Shown: positions 1-8,055 of the stretch, in pieces
How the letters are laid out: each line of letters begins with the position of its first letter
Position numbering within the stretch: the stretch's first letter is position 1
Assembly (NCBI GenBank): GCA_012034865.1
Contig: JAAUOM010000007.1
Span: 1-64,000, forward strand
DNA: 64,000 nucleotides
Source of the DNA: Acaryochloris sp. CRU_2_0
Lineage (GTDB): Bacteria; Cyanobacteriota; Cyanobacteriia; Thermosynechococcales; Thermosynechococcaceae
Direction: 5' to 3'
Notes under the pieces: generated by a model
What the model was told of the DNA's origin: nothing
What the model saw: the letters and a program-made list of their open reading frames with translations, nothing else
Databases searched by the model: none
Made by a program: the position numbers and the translations under genes

Positions 1-938
1 GCCATCATTTCGGAGTTGGTTCGCGCTCGTTTTCGCCCCACAGCATTTGCCTTGACATCATGGTTGAGCAGCTCATCAGGATTAAGTTCTGGACTATAGG
101 AGGGCAACAAAAACATCCGAATCTCGTGGGTATGTTTGTCTAACCAGCGATTGACTTTAGCCGACAGATGCACCGGATGCTTGTCCACAATTAAAAACAC
201 CTTTTGGGGGATCTGCCGAATCAAGCGACGCAGAAAGTCCAGCATCACGTTGCCATTGAAGTTTTGAGTGAACAACTTGAAGGACAGGGTTCCGTGGTTA
301 GTCAGCGTTGAGATCAGGTTGCAGCGAAACCGTTGTCCAGTGCCAGGAACAACAGGAGTTTGCCCCCGCTTGCCGTAAGAGCGTCCCGTTTGGTCGTCTG
401 AACGCAATCCCATCTCATCGCCCCAGTGAATCTGAGCACCCTGTTGTTTAGCTAACTTGACAATCGCTGGATAATCGCTCTCTAACCACTGTTTGAGCGC
501 TTTCGGGTCTTGCTCATAGGCTCGTCGCAGTGGCTTTTGAGGAGTCAGTCCCCACCGTTTGAGATAGCGTCCTACCGTCCATACCGAGACCGAGACTCCA
601 TAGCGTTGCTCTAGCAGTTGAGCCACACTCTCTCGTGTCCACAGGGCAAAGGGTAGACCCAATTGGTCGGGACACTTCTTAGTAATCAGACGCACCGTGG
701 TTGCTGCTTGATGCGGGGCTAAACGAGATGAGAAGCGTCGTCCTCGCTTTTTCGCCTTCAAAGCTTTAGCACCTTGCTCATTGACCACTTTTGTCCAATG
801 ATGCACAGCGGTTCTTGAAACGCTAAAAAACCTGGCAGCTTCTGATTTGCTCATCCCATTCTCAATGGCATTGACGACTCGATAACGTAAGGCTTCTTGG
901 GCATCGGCAGATAGGTGGCGAGCATCCTTTAGTTTCAT
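1..938 (-). CDS. IS630-family transposase, cut by the left window edge
   Basis: A DDE transposase read on the minus strand from an ATG at 938; about 312 codons are visible and the frame is still open at base 1. The N-terminal part has a helix-turn-helix of the type that begins KLKDARHLSADAQEALRYR. The catalytic region shows HWGDEMG (first Asp), LIVDKHPVH (second Asp) and YSPELNPDE (Glu), the usual IS630/Tc1-like DDE set. An ATG three bases upstream reaches a stop after two codons, which supports 938 as the start. The element interrupts the ISAs1-family remnant to its right. Confident at family level; the exact IS type was not determined. Confidence 0.88.
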   Translation of the reverse strand, partial: MKLKDARHLSADAQEALRYRVVNAIENGMSKSEAARFFSVSRTAVHHWTKVVNEQGAKALKAKKRGRRFSSRLAPHQAATTVRLITKKCPDQLGLPFALWTRESVAQLLEQRYGVSVSVWTVGRYLKRWGLTPQKPLRRAYEQDPKALKQWLESDYPAIVKLAKQQGAQIHWGDEMGLRSDDQTGRSYGKRGQTPVVPGTGQRFRCNLISTLTNHGTLSFKLFTQNFNGNVMLDFLRRLIRQIPQKVFLIVDKHPVHLSAKVNRWLDKHTHEIRMFLLPSYSPELNPDELLNHDVKANAVGRKRARTNSEMM

Positions 939-985
939 CGCATCTTGTTGAAATTCCTACATTACTATGTTAACTATTTGACGCT
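1..985 (-). mobile_element. IS630-family insertion sequence, right part
   Basis: The element spans the transposase and about 45 further bases. Its right end must lie near 975-990, where the ISAs1-like reading frame to the right suddenly becomes unrelated sequence. IS630 elements normally insert at TA, and TA dinucleotides occur there, but the other end is outside the window. The inverted repeats and exact boundary therefore cannot be fixed. Confidence 0.6.
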
Positions 986-1447
986 CTTGGTAGTATCTTC
1001 CTGAGTGAGGGCTTCTAGCTTGAGGGTGATGCCCGCCTCCACTGCAAATAAACTCACCAATCCCACAAAACGCTGCTTGCCATTTTCATCGGTGAGAGCC
1101 TGACGAATGCGTTTGCTATCCATCGCGGCAACCTGATTATCCGGCGAGTGTGTCTGGTCTTTCGAGAGCATCCAAGCTTCAAATTGGTGACATAAAGCTA
1201 GAAAGTCAAGACCCATCATCACTCGGCGAAAGGTTGAGTGGGAAGGGGCTTTTAAGCTCTCAAGTCCTAATAGCTCACACAAAGCTTGTTGATACTCGCT
1301 AGCAAAGGTTTCTAAGGGTCGATACCCCTGATATCCGGCGAGGATACCCATGATCATCAATAGCAACAGAATCCACAACGGATGAGAACGGCCATGGGCT
1401 TTGCGGAAATCGGGAACTTGCTTCAAGGTATCGATAAGATTGCTCAT
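974..1447 (-). pseudogene. ISAs1-family transposase, N-terminal fragment
   Basis: The reading frame starts at an ATG at 1447, with GGAGAG just upstream, and begins MSNLIDTLKQVPDFRK. This is the conserved N-terminal DDE_Tnp_1-associated region of ISAs1/H-repeat transposases. It includes the segment MDSKRIRQA, which carries the first catalytic Asp. Family members are about 370-400 residues long, but this one stops after about 157. The last few codons, read just beside the IS630 end, are probably foreign. It is non-functional, broken by the IS630 insertion. Confidence 0.8.
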
Positions 1448-1513
1448 AGGTCTCTCCACTATCGTTCTGTAGAGTCATCCTACTTTTTCTGCGAGTAACT
1501 TAAAACAGCCCTG
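986..1513 (-). mobile_element. ISAs1-family element remnant with its left inverted repeat
   Basis: Beyond the transposase start, the minus strand ends in CAGGGCTGTTTTAAGTTACT (terminal base at 1513), a typical ISAs1-family terminal inverted repeat. The distal two-thirds of the element is absent or lies beyond the IS630 copy. No target duplication can be judged with one end missing. Confidence 0.65.
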
Positions 1514-1859
1514 GGGTGATGCTTGTAGGTAAGATGAAAGAGAGTTTATCTGCGATGTCTGGTAATCGGGGTTTTCTGCCGCCACCTCTAGCCCATTTTC
1601 GAGGTTTTGCATTTGATATCAGGGTCTATGAAGAGACCCTAGCAAAGTTTTGACACAACTCATCGAAGACTTTCCGATTTAGACCCGTGCATGCCCTCAG
1701 TAAGCGTTCATTTTCAAGCACTCGATGAGTATTGAGCATGGATATGGTGAATACTCATCGAGTGCGCTAATTTACCTTATTAAGCAACAGGTCTAATGCT
1801 GCCAATACTGATGATAACCGGAATACAAATAGTGCAAATTCATCTGAACTTGGTATTAG
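1514..1859. other. Gene-free stretch between IS remnant and acylase
   Basis: No plausible gene was found. The stretch holds a short hairpin at 1621-1640 (AGGGTCT/AGACCCT) and a perfect 16-base inverted repeat at 1718-1765, listed separately. The rest may be decayed mobile-element sequence, but nothing was recognised. Confidence 0.5.
1718..1765. repeat. Perfect 16-bp inverted repeat, possible terminator or element end
   Basis: GCACTCGATGAGTATT at 1718-1733 is repeated in exact inverse at 1750-1765, with a 16-base spacer. It lies about 95 bases beyond the stop of the acylase gene, so it could act as a transcription terminator for that operon. No convincing T-run follows on either strand. A remnant of a small mobile element is equally possible. 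Confidence 0.55.
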
Positions 1860-4010
1860 CTATAATTTCTCAACTAAAACGAGGGAGTCTTGAATTTCTT
1901 GGCGCGATCGCAACACAGGCCGTAGTTCTTGCTGAGCAAAAAGGGCTAGTTGGTCGCCCAGGTGGGGTGAATTAGGCTGAGTAGCATTACCATAACTATT
2001 GAGAACCTTAGCCTTGACTGGATTGGAAAATTCAATGAGCGCGACAAAAGCATCTCCTTGGACTGCTTGAAAACGATTTCCTGCTACTGGGTCAAAATCG
2101 AGGGTGCGGAAAATGCCTAAGTCACCATAGCCGCCATTAGCAGGTAAATCCACTTTGCCGTAACGGAGTCGGAAGACCTCCCCCCAAGGGATATCTAATG
2201 CTTTGTAAGTGGTCTCCACTTGGGCGGCAGCCCTTTCTAGGGCAACAACGGCACGGGCTGGATCTGCAAGGCCATCCGGTGTTGTTTGGGGTGAAGCCTC
2301 TGTCCAGGGCACAGCAAATTGAGGATCAAAATCCATGGCTTCTAGCCAGAAATTAAAAAGGACGGCTCCTCGGCTGTTGGCATTGGCCTGACGATCCCAC
2401 TTAGCCAGGACGGATGCAGCGTGACGGGCGAGTTCGTTGCCATACTGTTGGGTTGCAGGAATCAGATCGTCCAGCAAGCGATCGGCCAGCTCCATCCAGG
2501 TCGAATGTTTGTACTGAATCATTTCTTCGAAGGTAATCTGTTTATCTGCCATTAACATCCGCGCAGAGCGCTGAGGTCGAAAGTCCATCGGACCCTTTGG
2601 AGCCATGTAGGCGGGGTAGCGATCGCGCCTGAGGACAGGGGGAAAGGTTGTCGTCCAGGGGGGATCGTTGGCATTTTGTAACCAACCACTCGGTGGATCG
2701 AGTACACGAGGCAGACTTTCATAGGCGTGGGTTTTCGTCCATAGGGTTTTGGCCGTATCGCCTGAAACAATGCCTTGCCAATCTGCAAACGTACCCCCAA
2801 TTCGTATCGGAACTTGGCCATTGAATACATGCAGAATATGACCTGCTCGGTCTGCATATAGAACGCTGAACATGGGAATTTGCAGCGGTTTAAGGGCGGC
2901 CTCAAACTGAGTTAAATTCTGAGCGCGGGCCATCTCCCACCACTGCGTTAAGGCTTGGGGTTGATCGAGTCCCACCACCCGCAGCGCGATGGTCTGGGAC
3001 CGACCTGCGGTCATCGCCTTATTTCCAGTTTGGGCCACAACAGGACCATGAATGGCGTGTTGAATAGTGAGTTGTTCTTCTCGGAGGGTACCGTCGGCTT
3101 GCTTGATCTTGAGAGATTGCGTTTCCACCTTGAAGGGATGCAGTTTACCATCAAAGCGGTACTTGCCCCCCGTGACCGCAAGTTCATAGGCATCCCAGCC
3201 ATCGTGAGTGTTGACGGTATGAGTCCAGCCCAGATGATCATTAAAGGCAATATTCAGAACTGGAATTCCGACGAAACTGGCACCATAGGCATCTATACCA
3301 GGAGCCGTCAATTGTGCTTCGTACCATAGGAGAGCACCAGACCAGGGGGTATGGGGGTTAGCGAGCAGTAGGGCATGACCGCTAGCAGAACGAGACGGTG
3401 CGATCGCCCAAGCATTAGATCCTAGGGTAGATCTAGCGTGAACCCTGGCAGAGGGTTGACTACCCGTGAGGCTGGCGATCTGCTCGGCATTCACCATAAA
3501 GGTAAAGTGGAGAATGTGCTGAAGATGAGCCAGCACATCTACTCCTTGCACAGGCAGTACACTTTCAACGTTGTCATCAATTAGATCAGGGTGCTGCTGG
3601 GTATAGGCATTGATTCCCGCAGCAAAAGCATCTAGATAACTGCGAAATTCAGGTGTTTGAGCCGTATACCAGGTCTGGGCACGAGCAGGGATACCCATTG
3701 TCCGCACCCAGCGATCAGTGTTGACCTCATCTTCTCCCCAGTATTCAGCAGCTCGCCCTCGGCTTTCGCCATAGAGTCGCAAGATTAAATTGCCGTGACT
3801 TTTGGCTTGCGCCCAGCCAAAGGCACGAAAGAGATCGGGAACCGTTTTGCCATAGATGTGAGGGACGCCAGCGCTATCCCAGAGAATTTCCGTACTTTTG
3901 GGTGCAGCGGTAGAAGGATAGATGCCAATGCATAAAATCGCAGCACAACTGAGCATTAGCAGAAATTGTTGGATTCGTTTATGGGTATTTAGAATCTGAG
4001 AGCACTTCAT
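1860..4010 (-). CDS. Secreted penicillin-acylase-family (Ntn) hydrolase
   Basis: A protein of 716 residues. The first about 35 residues form a signal peptide: basic start, hydrophobic LLMLSCAAILCIGIY, then STAAP. The alpha-chain signature EILWDSAGVPHIYG follows. At residue 198 LGSNAWAIAPS gives the Ser that becomes the N-terminal nucleophile after self-cleavage, and LLANPH follows. The family hydrolyses amides, including beta-lactams, acyl-homoserine lactones and, for PvdQ, the fatty-acyl group of pyoverdine precursors in the periplasm. It lies 29 bases after the MFS gene, which suggests one operon. It is divergent from a megasynthase line primed with a fatty acid, so deacylation of the lipopeptide or quorum-signal hydrolysis are the two main ideas. 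Family is sure; substrate is inferred. Confidence 0.9.
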   Translation of the reverse strand: MKCSQILNTHKRIQQFLLMLSCAAILCIGIYPSTAAPKSTEILWDSAGVPHIYGKTVPDLFRAFGWAQAKSHGNLILRLYGESRGRAAEYWGEDEVNTDRWVRTMGIPARAQTWYTAQTPEFRSYLDAFAAGINAYTQQHPDLIDDNVESVLPVQGVDVLAHLQHILHFTFMVNAEQIASLTGSQPSARVHARSTLGSNAWAIAPSRSASGHALLLANPHTPWSGALLWYEAQLTAPGIDAYGASFVGIPVLNIAFNDHLGWTHTVNTHDGWDAYELAVTGGKYRFDGKLHPFKVETQSLKIKQADGTLREEQLTIQHAIHGPVVAQTGNKAMTAGRSQTIALRVVGLDQPQALTQWWEMARAQNLTQFEAALKPLQIPMFSVLYADRAGHILHVFNGQVPIRIGGTFADWQGIVSGDTAKTLWTKTHAYESLPRVLDPPSGWLQNANDPPWTTTFPPVLRRDRYPAYMAPKGPMDFRPQRSARMLMADKQITFEEMIQYKHSTWMELADRLLDDLIPATQQYGNELARHAASVLAKWDRQANANSRGAVLFNFWLEAMDFDPQFAVPWTEASPQTTPDGLADPARAVVALERAAAQVETTYKALDIPWGEVFRLRYGKVDLPANGGYGDLGIFRTLDFDPVAGNRFQAVQGDAFVALIEFSNPVKAKVLNSYGNATQPNSPHLGDQLALFAQQELRPVLRSRQEIQDSLVLVEKL

Positions 4011-4039
4011 TATAAGACTTTTGCCAAGGAGAAAGACGA

Positions 4040-5335
4040 TTACACCGGAACATCATGATCGGGGATGAGGACTTCTGCATTCCGAATCGATCGCACCATC
4101 AAGCCACCCATTCCCACTAGCACCATGCATAAGGATGCCAGGGAGTATAGGAGCGCCATGCCGGAGCCGGAAGTTGTTCCAAACAGCCATCCCCCCAAAG
4201 AAACAAGACTACCACCGGGCCGCATGGCGGGTTCAAAGAAGTGATCTGCCAATGGCCCTGCGACTAAGACAGCCAGAATAGAAGACAGATGAACGATTAA
4301 AGAACGGGCAGCGAATACTCTCCCCTGGACTTTAGGAGAGACCTTTGACCACCAAATGGCGGTATCACAACTACTCAACAGTGGGAAACTGAGGGATGAG
4401 GCAAATTGGGCTGGCATCCAGGTTAATAAGGATTGCCCCCAGCCAAAGACTGACTTGCTCACACCGACCCCTACCATTGCTAGCAATAGTCCCTGCATTC
4501 TTTGTTCAGAACCTTTCCCAGCGATTAAAATAGCAGCACCTAGCATTCCACCTAAGCCAGCCGCCGCTGAGATACTGCCCAGAATGGTAGTGTTATTGCC
4601 ACTCCGGGCTAGCAGCATCGGTGCATATAACGCACCTCCTACTTCATGGGCAAAGGAAAACAAAAGTGTCACCGCTAACAGCATCAGCAATCCTCTATGG
4701 AGGAGGAGATAGCGAAAGCCATACAAGGCTTCTGCAAGCTGATGAGTGGGCGCTGAAGTGGGCTGGGGCGATCGCTCAACTTGGGGGATAGCCACGCTGA
4801 GGATTGTGAGAATAGCAACACCAAACGTGGCAATATCGATCAGGCCAATACCACCCAAACCCAGGGATGGATAGAGCACGCCTGCAAGAGCAGGTGCAAT
4901 AATCACTGAACCATAATGCAGTGCTGAATTCATACTACTGGCACGGGTATAGTGATGTTTGGGAACCATCATGGCCGTAGACGTGGAATAGGCAAGTTCC
5001 TGAATTTCGCTAAAGGCACCCGTCACGATTTCAGCGATATAAAAGTGCCAGACTTGCAGGTGATGGCTGAAGTAAAGCCAAACAACAATCACCGTAGTTA
5101 GAATTGCTACGGTATCCCCTAACACAATCAAGACCTTACGATTCCAATGGTCAACGATTGTCCCGGCAATTAGGGTAGTGAAGATTCCTGAAAGTAGAGA
5201 AAAGAGTTCCATTAAGGTGAGAGCGGTGGCTTTCTCAGTCATTTCCCAGGCCAAGACCTTAATTGCGAACTCGGTCATATAACTGCCGATGGTTGAAACA
5301 AGCTGGCCTAGCCAGATGATGGTATAAGTGCGCAT
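4040..5335 (-). CDS. MFS exporter (MFS_3 / EntS-like)
   Basis: A protein of 431 residues with about twelve hydrophobic segments and the cytoplasmic loop AGTIVDHWNRKVLIV, an MFS signature between helices 2 and 3. The overall type resembles EntS-like and MFS_3 permeases, which export siderophores and other secondary metabolites. It starts with ATG at 5335 and is read away from the biosynthetic genes. The acylase follows 29 bases later. The likely role is to export the cluster product across the inner membrane. Substrate is inferred from position only. Confidence 0.85.
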   Translation of the reverse strand: MRTYTIIWLGQLVSTIGSYMTEFAIKVLAWEMTEKATALTLMELFSLLSGIFTTLIAGTIVDHWNRKVLIVLGDTVAILTTVIVVWLYFSHHLQVWHFYIAEIVTGAFSEIQELAYSTSTAMMVPKHHYTRASSMNSALHYGSVIIAPALAGVLYPSLGLGGIGLIDIATFGVAILTILSVAIPQVERSPQPTSAPTHQLAEALYGFRYLLLHRGLLMLLAVTLLFSFAHEVGGALYAPMLLARSGNNTTILGSISAAAGLGGMLGAAILIAGKGSEQRMQGLLLAMVGVGVSKSVFGWGQSLLTWMPAQFASSLSFPLLSSCDTAIWWSKVSPKVQGRVFAARSLIVHLSSILAVLVAGPLADHFFEPAMRPGGSLVSLGGWLFGTTSGSGMALLYSLASLCMVLVGMGGLMVRSIRNAEVLIPDHDVPV

Positions 5336-5501
5336 TTCGAGGTTGATGCTAGGGAGATAATTGGCTGACCGGATCTTGCAGATTTAGACCTGCCCTGTAG
5401 TTGCCTGCGATCGCTGATGATTGGGGAGCAGATCCTTGATGTTGAGACAGATATCTTCCTTGATGCTCTAGTAGCTTAGCTGGCAAGCAGTGCTAAACAT
5501 A

Positions 5502-5518
5502 TAGTAATATTATTACTA
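5502..5518. promoter_or_regulatory. Candidate operator palindrome
   Basis: TAGTAATA-T-TATTACTA is a perfect 8-1-8 inverted repeat in the divergent control region, 167 bases upstream of the exporter start. The size and AT-rich symmetry resemble sites of Fur-family metalloregulators or other dimeric repressors, but it does not match the Fur or Zur consensus exactly. Operator function is inferred. Confidence 0.4.
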
Positions 5519-5862
5519 ATTTTTATTCCTTATAGATGATTTATATTTAGGGTTTTTGCCATTAGCCCCTCTTAAATTGCAGAGACTTGAATAATGTCTG
5601 TGAAGCTTTAAACTACTGTATTAACCTCTAAATAAGTGTTTTGCAGGTTGATGGTGCAGAGTTGATGGCAATGATTGACATCATACCTAGATTTGGCGCA
5701 ACTCAGTTGACTAATCAACAAGATATTTAAATTTCTTAGCTTATTGAAATTACTTTGCATTTAGCTAGGTGTTCATGTATAAGTGTAAAAAGCACTACTG
5801 ATCAATTCATTAGGGATACTTTCTCTATCAAGATTTAACGCTCTGAAATTCACTGTAATCTT

Positions 5863-5925
5863 TGGCCTACGCTGCTCCGCTCTATAGATGTCTTTTCTAA
5901 GAGAGCGTTCGCTATGTCTATGGGT
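5863..5925. repeat. Interspersed palindrome-like repeat in leader region
   Basis: GGCCTACGCTGCTCCGC, then CTCTATAGATGTC, then AGAGAGCGTTCGCTATG form a broken palindrome. It resembles the short GC-rich interspersed repeats common in cyanobacterial intergenic DNA and related elements seen inside the genes of this cluster. It lies in the 5' leader of the megasynthase operon. Confidence 0.4.
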
Positions 5926-6015
5926 TATTTCTGAGATCAGGCAAGGGCTATCTTCTTTGTCGATGGCTTTGTGGTGCGGATTGATGGAATTGACTCGATT
6001 GAGTCTGTAGGAAAT

Positions 6016-8055
6016 ATGATTTCTAGTATTCAAAACAGCATTCCAGACAGTATTCCAGGAATTGGGTTAGACTCTCTTACCTTTGTGGGACTTTTGCAGG
6101 CTAGGGCTTTACAGCAAGGGGAGCGCCCTGCTTATACCTTTTTAGGGGATGGGGAGAGGGTCGCTACTGAGTGGAGCTATGAGAGGTTGGATCAGCGTAG
6201 CCGTGCGATCGCAGCCCATCTTCAGGCTTTACATTTGCGTGGAGAACGGGCTTTATTGCTCTATCCACCAGGGTTAGAGTATCTGGCTGCTTTCTTTGGT
6301 TGCTTATATGCAGGGGTTATTGCCGTTCCTGCCTATCCGCCTCGGAATCAACGCAATAGTCCACGCATATTGTCAATTGCAAAGGATACAGGGGCTGCGA
6401 TCGCCCTAACTACCGCCACAGTTTTACCCAAGATCCAGTCTTTGCTAGCCCAGGAAACCAACGGCGATCCCTGGCAGTGGCTGGCAACGGACAAGCTGGA
6501 ATCCCATCCAGCAGAGACCTGGAAAACACCTGCTGAAGTCGATCCCGATCGTATTGCGATGCTGCAATATACCTCTGGGTCTACAGGAACCCCGAAGGGT
6601 GTCATGATCAGCCATCGTAATTTGATGCACAATGCAGCCGTTACGTACGAGGCTATGGCTCATTCAGCAGAAAGTTGCTTTATCTCCTGGTTGCCGATTT
6701 ATCACGATATGGGGCTGATTGGTGGAATTCTGCAACCCTTATATGGCGGCTTTCCTTGCGTTTTGATGCCCCCGGCTACTTTTTTGCAGTCTCCCTATCG
6801 CTGGCTCAAGGCAATTTCTGACTATCGAGGCACCACCAGCGGTGCTCCTAATTTTGCCTATGAGCTTTGTACGCAAAAAATTACGCCAGAGCAGCTAGAG
6901 ACCTTAGACCTGAGCAGTTGGACTGTGGCCTTTAATGGTGCTGAACCCATTCGCTCAGAAACTTTAGGGCGATTTTGTGAAAAATTTGCGCTCTGTGGAT
7001 TTCGGGCTAAAGCATTTTACCCCTGCTATGGCATGGCAGAAGCAACGCTAATGGTAACGGGCGGTACTCCGCAGGCTCTACCCTGCTACAAAACCCTTTC
7101 TACGCCTGATTTAGAGGCGAACCAAGTGGTTGAAGTACTTGCAGATCACGATGAGTCCCAAGTGTTGGTAGGCTGTGGCCAAACCATGCCGGGACAAAAG
7201 GTCGTTATTATCCATCCCGAAACACTTCAACAGTGTTCACCCCAAAGTGTGGGAGAAATTTGGTTCTCAGGGTCAAGTGTGGGTCAGGGGTATTGGCAGC
7301 GTCCTGACGAAACAGCAGGAACATTTCAGGCAAGTTTGGCGAATGGCGAAGGCCCCTTTTTACGAACAGGAGATCTGGGATTTTTACAGGATGGCGAACT
7401 CTTTGTCACGGGAAGACTAAAGGATTTAATCATCATCCGTGGGCGAAATTTGTACCCGCAGGATATTGAGCAGACCGTTGAACAAAGCCATCCCAGCTTG
7501 AGACTTGGGGGTGGGGCTGCTTTTGCGATCGCCATTAACCAAACCGAACGGTTGGTGGTGGCACAAGAATTAGAGTTTCGCCAGAAACCCGATTCAGAGG
7601 AAGTCATCAGCGCGATTCGTCAAGGGATATCAGAACATCACGACGTTCAGGTTTATGGGGTCGTGTTACTCAAGCCCGGTAGTATTCCCAAAACCTCTAG
7701 CGGCAAAATTCAACGCGGTGCTTGTCGAGCTGCTTTTTTACAGGGTGAGTTGAATGCGATCGCTCAAAGTCTTTTGAATTTGTATGAGGATAGGGGTTAC
7801 GAATTCACTCTGAATCGTGAGTGTTTGCTAGCCCTTGACCCAGAATTGCGCCAAGGTCACCTCCTGGCTGAACTGCAAAAACGGGTCTCGCAGGTTTTAG
7901 AGTTACCTCCTGAAGCAGTTGATGCACAGCATACCTTGAGCGAGTTAGGAATCGATTCCTTAAAGCTTTTGATCTCAAAAGTCAGATTGAACAAGATTTT
8001 GGGATTGTGCTCTGTATTGTCGATCTGTTTGAAAGCATTAGTCTTGAGGGCTTGA
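6016..8055 (+). CDS. Fatty acyl-AMP ligase with acyl carrier protein (loading module)
   Basis: Activates a fatty acid as acyl-adenylate and loads it onto its own carrier, starting the assembly line. ATG 6016 follows TAGGAAAT; a GTG at 5971 in the same frame is the alternative. The FAAL body has YTSGSTGTPKGVMISHRNL (P-loop), WLPIYHDMGLIGG, FYPCYGMAEATL and LRTGDLG, and ends with SGKIQRGACR. A carrier domain follows, with GIDSLK (Ser648, phosphopantetheine site). Just after this motif the frame goes wrong: the last about 30 residues are not carrier-like, whereas the neighbouring frame from 7971 gives a normal carrier end (DLKSQIEQDFGIVL) leading into a C domain. FAAL, ACP and the next C domain were therefore probably one protein. 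Confidence 0.9.
   Translation: MISSIQNSIPDSIPGIGLDSLTFVGLLQARALQQGERPAYTFLGDGERVATEWSYERLDQRSRAIAAHLQALHLRGERALLLYPPGLEYLAAFFGCLYAGVIAVPAYPPRNQRNSPRILSIAKDTGAAIALTTATVLPKIQSLLAQETNGDPWQWLATDKLESHPAETWKTPAEVDPDRIAMLQYTSGSTGTPKGVMISHRNLMHNAAVTYEAMAHSAESCFISWLPIYHDMGLIGGILQPLYGGFPCVLMPPATFLQSPYRWLKAISDYRGTTSGAPNFAYELCTQKITPEQLETLDLSSWTVAFNGAEPIRSETLGRFCEKFALCGFRAKAFYPCYGMAEATLMVTGGTPQALPCYKTLSTPDLEANQVVEVLADHDESQVLVGCGQTMPGQKVVIIHPETLQQCSPQSVGEIWFSGSSVGQGYWQRPDETAGTFQASLANGEGPFLRTGDLGFLQDGELFVTGRLKDLIIIRGRNLYPQDIEQTVEQSHPSLRLGGGAAFAIAINQTERLVVAQELEFRQKPDSEEVISAIRQGISEHHDVQVYGVVLLKPGSIPKTSSGKIQRGACRAAFLQGELNAIAQSLLNLYEDRGYEFTLNRECLLALDPELRQGHLLAELQKRVSQVLELPPEAVDAQHTLSELGIDSLKLLISKVRLNKILGLCSVLSICLKALVLRA
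7967..7970 (+). other. Apparent -1 frameshift in a T4 run (ACP to C domain)
   Basis: After GIDSLK the codons CTT TTG ATC TCA lose carrier-protein sense. Adding one T to this T-run gives DSLKLFDLKSQIEQDFGI followed without a stop by the C-domain frame. Confidence 0.75.

Larger units (their letters stand above)
5336..6015. promoter_or_regulatory. Divergent control region between exporter and biosynthetic operons
   Basis: About 680 bases without a credible gene separate the minus-strand MFS/acylase operon from the plus-strand megasynthase operon, so promoters for both must lie here. The middle (about 5490-5560) is very AT-rich and holds the palindrome at 5502-5518. A GC-richer repeat-like segment sits at 5863-5925. 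I could not assign -35/-10 pairs with confidence. Confidence 0.6.

Noticed and set aside
2955-3329. Open frame on the plus strand inside the acylase gene.
   Set aside because: It is antisense to a well-conserved gene, has no family resemblance and no ribosome site.
5773-6033. Minus-strand open frame of 86 codons overlapping the loading-gene start.
   Set aside because: It runs through a repeat and into the coding start of the FAAL gene and shows no recognisable protein features.
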